From Oscillospiraceae bacterium (GTDB lineage: Bacteria > Bacillota > Clostridia > Oscillospirales > Ruminococcaceae): a stretch of 64,000 nucleotides of DNA. Within the stretch, counting starts at the first letter, position 1. Every line of letters starts with the position of its first letter. Shown piece by piece: positions 52,040 through 61,258 of the stretch. A program made the translations under genes and the position numbers. The DNA lies in contig JAFZPP010000038.1 of assembly GCA_017550285.1 (NCBI GenBank), positions 25,662 through 89,661 of the forward strand, given 5' to 3'. The notes under the pieces were generated by a model, which had not been told where the DNA came from, ran no database searches, and worked only from the letters and a program-made list of their open reading frames with translations.

Positions 52040-53908
52040 ATGAACCTTTTTGATCAAATTGAACCGCTGCTGCTCAAGGTACAGAAGCCTGCACGATACA
52101 TCGGCGGCGAGCCGGGCAGCATCATGAAGGATAAAGCCGGTATCAGGGCGCGGTTTGCATTCTGCTTTCCCGACCGCTACGATGTCGGCATGAGTCATCT
52201 CGGCATGAAGGTGCTGTATTCCTGCATCAACCGGCGTCCGGAATACTGGTGCGAGCGCGTGTTTGCGCCCGACACCGACTTTGAAGCACTCATGCGCGAA
52301 CACAATCTGCCGCTCTATGCGCTGGAAAGTCTGGAGCCGGTCAAAGACTTTGATTTCATCGGCTTTACGCTGCAATATGAGCTCTGCTATACGAACATTC
52401 TCAATATGCTCGATCTGGCAGGCGTACCGATCTATCAGCGCGACCGCGGCGAAGCGATTGCGCCGATTGTCTGTGCAGGCGGTTCCTGCGCATGCAATCC
52501 GGAGCCGATTGCCGATTTCTGCGATATGTTCTTCCTCGGAGAGGGCGAGGAGCTCGATCTCGAGGTCATGGACCTCTATGTCCAAATGCGCGATGCAGGC
52601 GCAACACGTTCCGAATTTCTGAGAGCCGCATCGCAGATTCAGGGCGTCTATGTCCCTTCGCTCTACGATGTCACATACAACGAGGACGGCACCGTCAAAG
52701 CCGTCACCCCGAAGGACGGCGCACCGGCGACCGTCAGAAAGCGCATCATCGAGAATTTCGATGCATGTCCCTCGCCGGAGGAATTTGTCGTGCCGTTCTC
52801 CGAGATCGTCCACGACCGTGCCGTGACCGAGGTTCTGCGCGGATGTCTGCGCGGATGCCGCTTCTGTCAGGCCGGATTCCTCTACCGCCCGTTCCGCGAG
52901 AAAACACCGGAGACAATCTGTGAACAAGCGCGCAAGCTCATCAACAATACCGGTTATGAGGAGCTGTCGCTCTGCTCGCTGTCCACATCCGACCATTCCC
53001 GCATTGAGGAGATGATGGACGGGCTGCTGACCTTCACCGAAAATGAACATATCAATCTGAGTCTGCCGTCGCTGCGTGTCGATAATTTCAGCACGGGACT
53101 CATGAACCGCCTGCGCAGAGTCCGCAGCAGCGGTCTGACCTTCGCGCCCGAAGCCGGAACGCAGCGCATGCGCGACGTCATCAATAAAAACGTCAGCGAG
53201 GAAGAGCTGATGCGCACCTGCAAGATCGCATTCGATGCCGGTCAGACCTCGGTCAAATTCTATTTCATGATGGGTCTGCCGACGGAAACCGACGACGATA
53301 TCCGCGGCATCATCGAGCTGGCGCAGCGTGTCGTCGATATGTTTTATGAGAGCGAACGCCGCCCGAAGGGAAAGCCTGTGCAAATTTCCTGCTCGATTGC
53401 AACCTTTGTCCCGAAGCCCTTTACGCCGTTTGAATTTCATCCGCAGGATACGCGCGAAATGATTGCACATAAGCAGAAGGTGCTCGAAGAAGCCCTCGCC
53501 GGACATAAGCGAATCCGCGCAAGCACGCATTTTCCTGAGACAAGCATCCTCGAAGCGGTGCTTGCAAAGGGCGACCGCCGTCTCTGCGATGTGATTTACG
53601 GCGCATGGAAGCGCGGCTGCATTTTTGACGCATGGTCGGAGCATTTCCGCTATGATCTCTGGCTCGAGGCATTCGCCGATGCCGGACTGAACGTCGAATT
53701 CTACGCAAACCGTCCGCGCCCCTATGATGAGGTGTTCCCGTGGGATCATCTCGATTATTACGTAGACAAGGCATTTCTCATCCGTGAGAATGAAAAGGCA
53801 AAGCAGGCGAAAACTACAAAGCACTGCCGCCTGAGCTGCGCCGGATGCGGCGTAACCAAGGTGACGGGGCATCCCTGCTTTGACTACACCCAAGACAATG
53901 AAGCCTGA
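52040..53908 (+). CDS. B12-binding radical SAM protein, TIGR03960 family
   Basis: 622 aa. N-terminal Rossmann-type B12 domain (ARFAFCFPDRYDVGMSHLG, VKDFDFIGFTLQYEL). Fe-S motif Cys269-x3-Cys273-x2-Cys276 (CLRGCRFC). SLCSLSTSDHSRIEEMM and LPSLRVDNFS are typical. It works with the neighbouring TIGR03936 protein (54811-55491), probably as an RNA- or ribosome-modifying pair. The two genes are normally adjacent but here are separated by two DUF2500-type genes. Confidence 0.9.
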   Translation: MNLFDQIEPLLLKVQKPARYIGGEPGSIMKDKAGIRARFAFCFPDRYDVGMSHLGMKVLYSCINRRPEYWCERVFAPDTDFEALMREHNLPLYALESLEPVKDFDFIGFTLQYELCYTNILNMLDLAGVPIYQRDRGEAIAPIVCAGGSCACNPEPIADFCDMFFLGEGEELDLEVMDLYVQMRDAGATRSEFLRAASQIQGVYVPSLYDVTYNEDGTVKAVTPKDGAPATVRKRIIENFDACPSPEEFVVPFSEIVHDRAVTEVLRGCLRGCRFCQAGFLYRPFREKTPETICEQARKLINNTGYEELSLCSLSTSDHSRIEEMMDGLLTFTENEHINLSLPSLRVDNFSTGLMNRLRRVRSSGLTFAPEAGTQRMRDVINKNVSEEELMRTCKIAFDAGQTSVKFYFMMGLPTETDDDIRGIIELAQRVVDMFYESERRPKGKPVQISCSIATFVPKPFTPFEFHPQDTREMIAHKQKVLEEALAGHKRIRASTHFPETSILEAVLAKGDRRLCDVIYGAWKRGCIFDAWSEHFRYDLWLEAFADAGLNVEFYANRPRPYDEVFPWDHLDYYVDKAFLIRENEKAKQAKTTKHCRLSCAGCGVTKVTGHPCFDYTQDNEA

Positions 53909-53936
53909 ATGACAGCATAAAGGAGACCGCAGTGCT

Positions 53937-54356
53937 ATGAGTCCGATGATTCTATTGCTGGTCGGCGGCGGCGTTTCCGCCGCAATCGGCACGATACTTG
54001 CAGTTCTTACGCATCCGCAGGCAGGAAAAGGGCAGCTGCGGCTCCCGCTGAAATCAAAGCAGCAGACGCCGCAGCGCTTCCGGATCGTTGTCCGCATCGT
54101 GGACAAACGCTTTCAAACCGTCACGAAACTGAATCATTCACGCAACGCCTACAGCAATACCGCCGGACAGGATAATATTTATTACATGACCTTTGAGGCG
54201 CAGGACGGTACACAGACCGAAATGGAGATTCCGGAGGCGATTTTCTGCGGCTGCCTTGCCGGTTTTGTCGGCTCGCTGACCTATGAGGTCAGTGAATCAG
54301 GTCTGCGTTTCATCGACTTTGACCGTGACCGGAGATACCGCGTCAACGGTTTATAA
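53937..54356 (+). CDS. DUF2500-like membrane protein (first of pair)
   Basis: 139 aa. One N-terminal TM segment (about 4-25), then a beta-rich outside/inside domain with YYMTFEAQDGTQTEMEIPEAIFCG and GSLTYEVSESGLRFIDFDRD. It resembles the next gene's Y-x-I/M-T-F ... G-x-L-T-Y core. AAAGGAG lies about 11 bases before the ATG. Placed between the radical-SAM partners. Confidence 0.6.
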   Translation: MSPMILLLVGGGVSAAIGTILAVLTHPQAGKGQLRLPLKSKQQTPQRFRIVVRIVDKRFQTVTKLNHSRNAYSNTAGQDNIYYMTFEAQDGTQTEMEIPEAIFCGCLAGFVGSLTYEVSESGLRFIDFDRDRRYRVNGL

Positions 54357-54394
54357 ACAGCATTCTGTCAGACATCTGAAGGAGGTACGTCATC

Positions 54395-54790
54395 ATGCAC
54401 AACGGAGAAAACCCGTTTGAGCACATCGTCCCGTTTCTGATTTATCTGCCGCTGGGCGCGGTTCTGATCGCACTGATTATCTTTCTCGTGATCATGCTGC
54501 GGCGCACGGCAAAGGAAGCAGCAGCAGAGACCGTCGTCGGCAGCACCATCGGCGCAACCGTTTTTCAAAAGCGGACACGCAAAAAACGCGACCCGAATAC
54601 TTTGCCCTATGACAAGGAATATTCCTATGCACCGACGGCGTTCCACTACATCACATTTGAAACGCGGGACTGTCAGCGCATTGAGCTTTCGGTGGATTCC
54701 GCGACCTATCAGCGGCTCTCCGAGGGCGATGTCGGCACGCTGACCTATCAGGGTTCCAGATATATCGACTTCATTCAGGAGAATTTCTGA
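54395..54790 (+). CDS. DUF2500-domain membrane protein (second of pair)
   Basis: 131 aa. TM segment about 10-34 (VPFLIYLPLGAVLIALIIFLVIMLRR), basic linker, then DUF2500-type core: FHYITFETRDCQRIELSVDSATYQRLSEGDVGTLTYQGSRYIDF. GGAGG precedes the ATG. Likely paralogue of the upstream gene. Function unknown. Confidence 0.72.
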   Translation: MHNGENPFEHIVPFLIYLPLGAVLIALIIFLVIMLRRTAKEAAAETVVGSTIGATVFQKRTRKKRDPNTLPYDKEYSYAPTAFHYITFETRDCQRIELSVDSATYQRLSEGDVGTLTYQGSRYIDFIQENF

Positions 54791-54810
54791 ATCGGAAAGG
54801 AGCGTCCGGC

Positions 54811-55491
54811 ATGATTCCGGTCAGAGCAACATTTGAAAAGCGCCGCCGTGCAAAATACATCTCGCATCTTGATCTGATGCGGTGCATGCAGCGTGCATTC
54901 CGGCGTGCCGGTGTCCCGATCTGGTTCACCGAGGGCTTCAACCCCCATGCATACCTGATGTTTCCGCTGGCGCTCTCGCTCGGCTATGAGAGCGGCTGCG
55001 AATGTATGGATTTCCGCATCGACGGCGATATGTCCATGCAGGAGGCAATAGAACGGCTGAACCGCGTCCTGCCGCCCGATTTGCAGATCAAAGCGGTCGC
55101 GGAGCCGGTCCGCAAGCATACGGACATCGCCTTTGCGGATTACGCGATCGCGCTGGACTGCGCCGATGCAAGCGTTTCCGCAGAATCGCTCCGCAATGCA
55201 TGGGATGCATTTATTGCGCAGCCCGAAATTCTCGTCGAAAAGAAAACAAAGCGCGGCACCGCCGAGATCGACGTCAAGGCGCAGTCGCAGATTCTCGATA
55301 CACAAACAACCGGAAACGGACTTCTGCTCAAGCTGCGGACGCCGGCAGGCACCTCGGTCAATGTCAACCCGGGGCTGCTGATCGACGCATTTCTTGCGTG
55401 GCTGCCGGAGCATATGCCCGATGTCCGCACCGGCATGATGCATGCAGAACGCCTTGCGATTCTCTGCGAGGACGGAACGGATTTTGCGTGA
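54811..55491 (+). CDS. Radical SAM-associated protein, TIGR03936/DUF2344 type
   Basis: 226 aa. RATFEKRRRAKYISHLDLMRCMQRAFRRAGVPIWFTEGFNPHAYLMFPLALSLGYESGCE is the family block. Partner of the TIGR03960 radical-SAM protein (52040-53908); in some bacteria the two are fused. Separated here by two inserted genes but on the same strand with short gaps (28, 38 and 20 bases), so one transcript still seems likely. Confidence 0.9.
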   Translation: MIPVRATFEKRRRAKYISHLDLMRCMQRAFRRAGVPIWFTEGFNPHAYLMFPLALSLGYESGCECMDFRIDGDMSMQEAIERLNRVLPPDLQIKAVAEPVRKHTDIAFADYAIALDCADASVSAESLRNAWDAFIAQPEILVEKKTKRGTAEIDVKAQSQILDTQTTGNGLLLKLRTPAGTSVNVNPGLLIDAFLAWLPEHMPDVRTGMMHAERLAILCEDGTDFA

Positions 55492-55509
55492 TGCTTGCAG
55501 GAGTATGCT

Positions 55510-56145
55510 ATGGGCAATATGATTTCTTTCAATCACCGTGTCACAAAGGACGACGACAGCCTTACCATGTCGAACGGGCTGACCGATGTCCTGCTTGATT
55601 ATCTGCTGCTCAGCGGCGCAAAGCTCGCACAGACGGAATCCGAAAAGCGCATGATGGTCTTTCTCGGTGAGAAAGTGCAGTCATGCTGCGGGATCGGTAC
55701 CGTCGGTTTTGCAATCACGGATATGCCGTGGCAGCCGGAGACCTTTGCCGCCGACCGCAGTTTTCTGCTGCATATGACAGCGCATGCACGCGATCTGACC
55801 TTGCAGCCGGAAATCCATGCACTGCTCGGCTATGTACCGCGGAAAGAACATATCAATTATGCGCTGGACGGCTTTGCAGCACTCATTGCCCGCATGACCG
55901 CCGCGGATATTCAGCCGGAAAAGCCGGCGGAATGGCTCGCGCGCGCAACGCCGGATCATCCGATTTATCACGGCTATCCGAAATGTCGCAGACACGGCAT
56001 TCTGCTGTCGTCACTCGGCTGCAAAATCTGTATAGATCAGAGCGGCAAATATCCGGTTATGCCGGAGGATATTGAACATATGAAACATTTATGGTACGGC
56101 GACGCCGCACCGCAGGGAGCAGATACCAATGAATCAACGCAATAA
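55510..56145 (+). CDS. Hypothetical protein
   Basis: 211 aa with AGGAG 6 bases before the ATG. A mixed sequence with Cys pairs near the end (CRRHGILLSSLGCKIC) that may bind zinc. Mid part includes HINYALDGFAALIARM and WLARATPDHPIYHGYPKC. No family recognised. Overlaps the next gene's start by 17 bases, and follows the TIGR03936 gene by 18 bases, hence same operon. Confidence 0.6.
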   Translation: MGNMISFNHRVTKDDDSLTMSNGLTDVLLDYLLLSGAKLAQTESEKRMMVFLGEKVQSCCGIGTVGFAITDMPWQPETFAADRSFLLHMTAHARDLTLQPEIHALLGYVPRKEHINYALDGFAALIARMTAADIQPEKPAEWLARATPDHPIYHGYPKCRRHGILLSSLGCKICIDQSGKYPVMPEDIEHMKHLWYGDAAPQGADTNESTQ

Positions 56146-56968
56146 ACCCTATGCAAATCTAGCACTGCTGACCGATCTGGACGGCACGCTGCTCATGCCC
56201 GATAAAACCGTATCAGAACAGGATGCCGCCGCAATCGCCGATTTCCGCGAGAAGGGCGGTATCTTCAGCATTGCGACGGGCAGAGGCATTCAGGCGACAA
56301 GAGAATTCCTCACGCTGCTCAAACCGGATTTCGCCTCAGTGACATATAACGGCGCACTGCTCTGGGATTCCGCCGCAGACAAGCCGCTGGACTGCGGGGC
56401 TTCCTATCTGCCGAAGGGCATCCGCGCACTGCTGGAGGAGCTCGCCGCCGCATTCCCGCATGTCGGCGCGGAGGTGCTCAATGCATCCGGCGTCTATGTC
56501 TTTCAGGACGGCGAATATGAACGGCAGCATCTGGAAATTACGCATATCCCGTTCGTGATGAAAACGCTCGATGAGGTTGATCCGGAGCAGTGCTTCAAGG
56601 CGCTCTTTGCCGGCGCGCCGGAGGAAATCTCCGAAATGCTCGAATTTGTGAAGCAGGAACGGTTCGCAGCCGTCAATTTCACGCGCTCGCACCGCTGGTT
56701 CCTCGAAATGCTGCCCCATCACACAAACAAGGGCACGGCACTGCAAAAGATACGTCCGACGCTGCCGGCGGGTACGATCATCGGTGCGACCGGTGATTTT
56801 GACAATGATATCGCCATGCTGCTCGCTGCCGACCGCTGCGGCTGTCCGGCGGATGCGCAGCCTGCGGTCATTGCGGCAGTGCGCAGCCGCGGCGGATTTG
56901 TCTCTGAGAAAACCTGCGCAAACGGGTTCTTTGCAGACTGGATTGACTATGTGACGGCGTCCGTATAA
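56129..56968 (+). CDS. HAD-superfamily (Cof-type) phosphatase
   Basis: 279 aa. Motif I DLDGTLL (about 16-22), motif II-type ATGRG, motif III Lys in HHTNKGTALQKI and motif IV GDFDNDIAML (about 219-228). This is the C2B-cap HAD group (Cof/YbjI), which hydrolyses sugar phosphates or riboflavin and PLP precursors. Overlaps the upstream hypothetical gene by 17 bases. Substrate unknown. Confidence 0.9.
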   Translation: MNQRNKPYANLALLTDLDGTLLMPDKTVSEQDAAAIADFREKGGIFSIATGRGIQATREFLTLLKPDFASVTYNGALLWDSAADKPLDCGASYLPKGIRALLEELAAAFPHVGAEVLNASGVYVFQDGEYERQHLEITHIPFVMKTLDEVDPEQCFKALFAGAPEEISEMLEFVKQERFAAVNFTRSHRWFLEMLPHHTNKGTALQKIRPTLPAGTIIGATGDFDNDIAMLLAADRCGCPADAQPAVIAAVRSRGGFVSEKTCANGFFADWIDYVTASV

Positions 56969-57124
56969 CTATTTTTTTGCTTGAATTTTCGTCGATTTAC
57001 GGTGCTTTTGCCTGATACTGCAAAATGCATTTACGAATTTGCCCGCACCGGCATCCTTTCCTTTTGCATCTAAGCGACCCATAAATTTTCATTCGGATTT
57101 CACAAAGTATTTTTGCTCCGGCAC

Positions 57125-57153
57125 TTGATATCTGGGGAAAGATGTGTTATAAT
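57125..57153 (+). promoter_or_regulatory. Promoter upstream of ilvE
   Basis: TTGATA, 17-base spacer, TATAAT. About 290 bases before ilvE. Confidence 0.7.
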
Positions 57154-57238
57154 AATAGTGTATTCCTAACACATACTGTGCTGATGCACAAATCCGACAT
57201 ACAATGACCGCCGGTCTCGGCAGAATGGAGCGCTGATT

Positions 57239-57367
57239 ATGAAACAGTTTTTGCGGATCACCTTTTTGATCGTCATTATCCTCAGTGCGCTGATCTCTGT
57301 GCGGTACGCGATCGACCTCTACCGTACAAAATATACGCCGCGCTATCTTAACGGAAATGCCTGCTGA
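57239..57367 (+). CDS. Small hydrophobic ORF upstream of ilvE
   Basis: 42 aa with GGAG 7 bases before the ATG. One hydrophobic segment at about 7-20 (ITFLIVIILSALIS), then a polar tail ending in Cys. Fourteen of 42 codons are Ile, Leu or Val. It is either a small membrane protein or a branched-chain leader peptide for ilvE, 78 bases downstream. No clear terminator is seen after it, so attenuation is not proven. Confidence 0.5.
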   Translation: MKQFLRITFLIVIILSALISVRYAIDLYRTKYTPRYLNGNAC

Positions 57368-57445
57368 GCCTTTGCCCGGCATGACATATCAAGCAAGCTC
57401 CCCCAGAGGGAACAGAATAATCTGCTAGAAAAGAGGAAAAAGTAA

Positions 57446-58513
57446 ATGGACATTCGTTTCGAGAAAGCTGCAAGCCTCAAGGCAAAGCCTGCCGACGAGA
57501 CCAAGCTCGGCTTCGGCCACATCTTCACCGACTATATGTTCATCATGGACTATGAGACCGGTAAGGGCTGGCACGATGCAAGAATCGTACCCTACGGCAA
57601 CCTTTCGCTCAGCCCGGCTGCCCTCTGCCTGCACTACGGTCAGGAAGTCTTTGAGGGTCTGAAGGCTTACCGCCGCGCTGACGGCGAGATTCAGCTCTTC
57701 CGTCCGGAGGAGAACTTCAAGCGTCTGAACAGCTCCAACAACCGTCTGGTCATTCCGGAGCTGCCGATTGAGGATGCAATGGAGGGTCTGATGGCTCTGC
57801 TGAAAGTCGAGAAGGACTGGGTTCCCTCGGCAGAAGGTGCATCGCTTTACATCCGTCCGTTTATCATCGCTGTTGACCCGTTCCTCGGCGTCAAGCCCGG
57901 CGATATGTATCAGTTCATCATCATCCTGTCGCCGTCCGGTGCATACTATGCTTCCGGTCTCGATCCGGTCAAGATTTATGTTGAGTCCAAGTATGTCCGC
58001 GCGGTCCGCGGCGGTATGGGCTACACCAAGACCGGCGGCAACTACGCTGCATCCCTGATCGGTCAGGATGAGGCACATAAGGAAGGCTATTCTCAGGTTC
58101 TCTGGCTCGACGGCGTTGAGCAGAAGTACATCGAGGAAGTCGGCGCAATGAACATCATGTTCGTCATCGACGGCGAAATCGTGACACCGGAGCTCCAGGG
58201 CTCGATCCTGCCGGGTATCACCAGAAAGTCCGTGCTCGAGCTCACCAAGAGCTGGGGCATGAAGGTCTCCGAGCGCAGAATCACCATTCAGGAGATTGCT
58301 GATGCTTATGACAACGGCAAGCTCGACGAGGTCTTCGGTACCGGTACCGCTGCGGTTATCTCGCCGGTCGGTCACCTCAAGTGGGGCGACAAGGTCATGA
58401 CGATCAATGATAACAAGATCGGACCGATCTCCCAGAAGATCTACGATACCATGACCGGTATCCAGTGGGGCAAGCTGGAAGATCCGTTCGGCTGGGTCGT
58501 TCCGGTGAAATAA
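57446..58513 (+). CDS. ilvE: Branched-chain amino acid aminotransferase
   Basis: 355 aa fold-type IV PLP enzyme interconverting Leu, Ile and Val with their keto acids. Sequence is of the large (BCAT II, eukaryotic-like) type: [31 protein letters not shown] with PLP Lys195, [24 protein letters not shown]-type site precedes the ATG. It sits behind a promoter and a small ORF rich in Ile/Leu/Val, and ends in a terminator. Confidence 0.95.
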   Translation: MDIRFEKAASLKAKPADETKLGFGHIFTDYMFIMDYETGKGWHDARIVPYGNLSLSPAALCLHYGQEVFEGLKAYRRADGEIQLFRPEENFKRLNSSNNRLVIPELPIEDAMEGLMALLKVEKDWVPSAEGASLYIRPFIIAVDPFLGVKPGDMYQFIIILSPSGAYYASGLDPVKIYVESKYVRAVRGGMGYTKTGGNYAASLIGQDEAHKEGYSQVLWLDGVEQKYIEEVGAMNIMFVIDGEIVTPELQGSILPGITRKSVLELTKSWGMKVSERRITIQEIADAYDNGKLDEVFGTGTAAVISPVGHLKWGDKVMTINDNKIGPISQKIYDTMTGIQWGKLEDPFGWVVPVK

Positions 58514-58532
58514 TCCCGAACCTGTATTTCCG

Positions 58533-58564
58533 ACGCGGCGCGCAGTTGATCCTGTGTGCCGCGT
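58533..58564 (+). terminator. ilvE terminator
   Basis: 12-bp stem with two G-U pairs (58533-58544 with 58553-58564) followed by TTTTTT. Confidence 0.85.
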
Positions 58565-58577
58565 TTTTTATGATCGG

Positions 58578-58606
58578 TTGACAAATCGTCATATCCGTGA
58601 TAGAAT
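58578..58606 (+). promoter_or_regulatory. Promoter of thyX
   Basis: TTGACA, 17-base spacer, TAGAAT. Confidence 0.7.
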
Positions 58607-58644
58607 GAATGAGGATAAAATCATTTGCCGGAAGGAGAATCGCT

Positions 58645-59985
58645 ATGCTTCATGCATCCGCAAAAATCATTGCTTCCTCAACCGCAGGCGATACCGTTGT
58701 CGCCTCTGCCGCCCGTATCTCGACAACACAGGGCACCGCGCTCGAAATCTACGCAAAATCCTGCGAAAAGGATAACAATGCGACACTGATCGAAAAGGTC
58801 GTCGGCTCCGGTCACACCTCGACGCTGGAGCATCAGCTTTTCACGGTCGCATTCGACAATGTCTCTGTCTGCACAGAAGAATTCGTCATTGAATTCCGGC
58901 TGGGATCATATACGGTCAAATCGCGCAGATATGTTGATTTTACAGATGCCGGATTCTATACGCCGCCGATTCCGGACGCACTGCTGCCGGAATATTCCGC
59001 GCATATGCAGTCGCTGTTCGATGCCTATGCAAAGCTGCTCGCGCTTGATATCCCGAAGGAGGATGCGCGCTATCTGCTGCCCTACTGCTTCCGCAGCAAC
59101 TTCTACTGCACGATGAATGCCCGCGAGCTGATGTATATGGTGCAGGTCATGACGCAGGGGCGCGGCGCGGCATTTCCGGAGATCAAAACGCTCGGCGAAT
59201 CGCTCCGCGAGCAGATTTGTCAATATTTCCCGAATGTGCCGGAAATTCTGGCAAAGCGAATGCCGCAGTCGGATGCGCGCTTTGCGGTTCCGGCGCTGCC
59301 GCAGCCTGCTGAACCGGCGGTTCAGAAGGCTGAAACACAGCTTCGCGCCGTCACACCGGCAGCCGATCAGGTGCTCACCAATGCCGCGGATTTCAACGGC
59401 TGCATTCTCGCCGATACACCGGCGCTTTCCGAGCTGATTACCGGCGTGCGTCCGCGCGAACTGGAAATGCTCCATGCACAGTTCACAATCCGCGACCTCT
59501 CGCTCGCCGCGATCACACATCTGGTGCGGCACCGGATCCAGTCCGTACTCGTGCCGCAGGTTACGCAGGCGGCGCTCCGGCAGCGTTATGTTTTGCCGGA
59601 GTCGATCCGTGCAAATGCGGAGGCGCTTTCGATCTATCAGACTGCCTTCGCGGCAAATGCCGATACGCTCCGCCGCATGATGCAGAACGGTCTGCCGGCA
59701 GAAGCGGTGCAGTATTTTGCACTCGCAGGCAATCAGCTCGATGTCCTCTGCGATATGAACGGGCGTGAGCTGCTGCACTTCATGAAGCTGCGCACCTGCA
59801 ACCGCGCACAGTGGGAAATCCGTACCTGCGCGATTGAACTGCTGCGTCAGCTCCGCAGTGAGTCGCCCGCGGTCTTCGGCTGCTTCGGACCGAGCTGCTT
59901 TGTCACCGGAAAATGTCCCGAGGGCAGACTGAGCTGCGGTCAGTTTGCGGAGATCACCGAACGCTTCGGCTCTGATGCCCTCTGA
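58645..59985 (+). CDS. thyX: FAD-dependent thymidylate synthase, double-domain form
   Basis: 446 aa, about twice the usual 220-250. GAAGGAG precedes the ATG. N-terminal half: GHTSTLEHQLFTVAFDNVS (about 56-74) and an EFRLGSYTVKSRRYV element (about 83-97), which keeps S-x4-S-R-R-Y but has FRL where RHR is expected. C-terminal half: RDLSLAAITHLVRHRIQSVLV (about 283-303) keeps RHR-x2-S but loses the following S-x-R. Both halves seem to carry part of the ThyX motif. The enzyme makes dTMP from dUMP with methylene-THF and FADH2. Activity is likely but should be checked. Confidence 0.82.
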   Translation: MLHASAKIIASSTAGDTVVASAARISTTQGTALEIYAKSCEKDNNATLIEKVVGSGHTSTLEHQLFTVAFDNVSVCTEEFVIEFRLGSYTVKSRRYVDFTDAGFYTPPIPDALLPEYSAHMQSLFDAYAKLLALDIPKEDARYLLPYCFRSNFYCTMNARELMYMVQVMTQGRGAAFPEIKTLGESLREQICQYFPNVPEILAKRMPQSDARFAVPALPQPAEPAVQKAETQLRAVTPAADQVLTNAADFNGCILADTPALSELITGVRPRELEMLHAQFTIRDLSLAAITHLVRHRIQSVLVPQVTQAALRQRYVLPESIRANAEALSIYQTAFAANADTLRRMMQNGLPAEAVQYFALAGNQLDVLCDMNGRELLHFMKLRTCNRAQWEIRTCAIELLRQLRSESPAVFGCFGPSCFVTGKCPEGRLSCGQFAEITERFGSDAL

Positions 59986-60068
59986 GAGAAAATATACCGC
60001 TGCAACCGAAAAAGCACGTAAAACCGTAAAATGCAACCGCCGGATGCAGAATTGTAAAGCGCAGTTTC

Positions 60069-60097
60069 TTGCCTGCAACCGCAGAATATGCTATCAT
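60069..60097 (+). promoter_or_regulatory. Promoter of XRE-type gene
   Basis: TTGCCT, 17-base spacer, TATCAT. Confidence 0.5.
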
Positions 60098-60150
60098 GAG
60101 GACAGTCAAACGACACCCAATTTCAACCGTCATCACAGGAGGTACAAATC

Positions 60151-61110
60151 ATGATTCTCGCAGACAAGATTATCGAACTGCGCAAGCAGGCAGGCATGTC
60201 TCAGGAGGAGCTCGCCGAAAAAATGAACGTCAGCCGTCAGTCGGTTTCCAAATGGGAGGGCGCACAGTCTACGCCCGATCTGAACCGTGTCTTACAGCTC
60301 TCTGAAATCTTCGGCGTCAGCACGGATACACTGCTCAAGGACGAGCTTGATCTCGCGCCGGTGCTGCCGGACGTCCCTGACACGACCGAGCCGCCGCTCC
60401 GGCATGTCTCTATGGAAGAAGCAAACGCATTCCTGTCCGTCAACAGCAAGGCTGCCCTGCTGATTCCGCTCGGCATCGCATGCAGCATCTGCTGTGTGAT
60501 TCCGGGATGTCTGCTGGAGCATATCAAACCGCTCGGCGAATTGCTCAGCTTTGTAATGATGTTCATTCTGATTGCGGCAGGCGTCTCGCTGATTCTCGTC
60601 GGCGCACATTTTCAAAAGCCCTATGAATACCTCGAGAAAGAGGGCATCGACACCGCATACGGCGTATCCGGCATGGTGCGCGAAAGGCAGAATGCATGCA
60701 AGGTACAGCATCTTGCAGAGCTGATCTGCGGCATTGTGCTCTGCATTCTCAGCTTTATACCTGTAGCTGTGCTCAGCACTGTCTTCGGAGACGAAAGCTA
60801 TGCAGCAGCATGCGGCGGCGCAATTTTGTTTTCGATGATTGCCGCCGGCGCCTTTCTGATTGTCCGCACCGCGATCCGAAACGCAGGCTTTGAAAAGCTG
60901 CTGGAGGAGGGCGGCTATACCCGCGCCGAAAAGGCTTCGCAGAACAGCGTCGGCCATACCATTATCCGCGTATACTGGCTCGTGGTCGTTGCCGGTTATC
61001 TGGCGTACAGTTTTATCACGAATGACTGGGGCAGAAGCTGGATCGTCTTTCCGGTTGCAGGCGTGCTCTGCGGCGCGCTGTGCGCAATTTTGAAGCATAC
61101 AGGCAGATAA
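60151..61110 (+). CDS. Membrane-bound XRE-family regulator
   Basis: 319 aa. HTH at about 5-60 ([31 protein letters not shown]...[13 protein letters not shown]). After a linker, about four to six hydrophobic segments (about 100-120, 128-152, 190-212, 222-240, 275-293, 297-312). This DNA-binding-plus-membrane design occurs in regulators that sense the envelope. Own promoter. Targets unknown. Confidence 0.85.
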   Translation: MILADKIIELRKQAGMSQEELAEKMNVSRQSVSKWEGAQSTPDLNRVLQLSEIFGVSTDTLLKDELDLAPVLPDVPDTTEPPLRHVSMEEANAFLSVNSKAALLIPLGIACSICCVIPGCLLEHIKPLGELLSFVMMFILIAAGVSLILVGAHFQKPYEYLEKEGIDTAYGVSGMVRERQNACKVQHLAELICGIVLCILSFIPVAVLSTVFGDESYAAACGGAILFSMIAAGAFLIVRTAIRNAGFEKLLEEGGYTRAEKASQNSVGHTIIRVYWLVVVAGYLAYSFITNDWGRSWIVFPVAGVLCGALCAILKHTGR

Positions 61111-61185
61111 TCCTGTCGTTCCGTCATGTTCTGCGCTCTCCGAGCGGCGATTTTTTAAGATTTTCCATAAAATCTTGAAAACCTC

Positions 61186-61214
61186 TTGAAAAACCGCAAG
61201 AAATCCGGTATAAT
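61186..61214 (+). promoter_or_regulatory. Promoter of SGNH-like gene
   Basis: TTGAAA, 17-base spacer, TATAAT. Confidence 0.65.
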
Positions 61215-61258
61215 AGTAGAGTATGATGAATTGATTATCACTGGAAGGAGAACCCACA

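Noticed and set aside
51686..54106. Long minus-strand open frame opposite the radical-SAM gene
   Set aside because: It is a shadow of a well-supported gene in a G+C-rich region; no motif or ribosome site.
57204..57236. Short ORF (MTAGLGRMER) before the Ile/Leu/Val ORF
   Set aside because: No ribosome site and no relevant codons.
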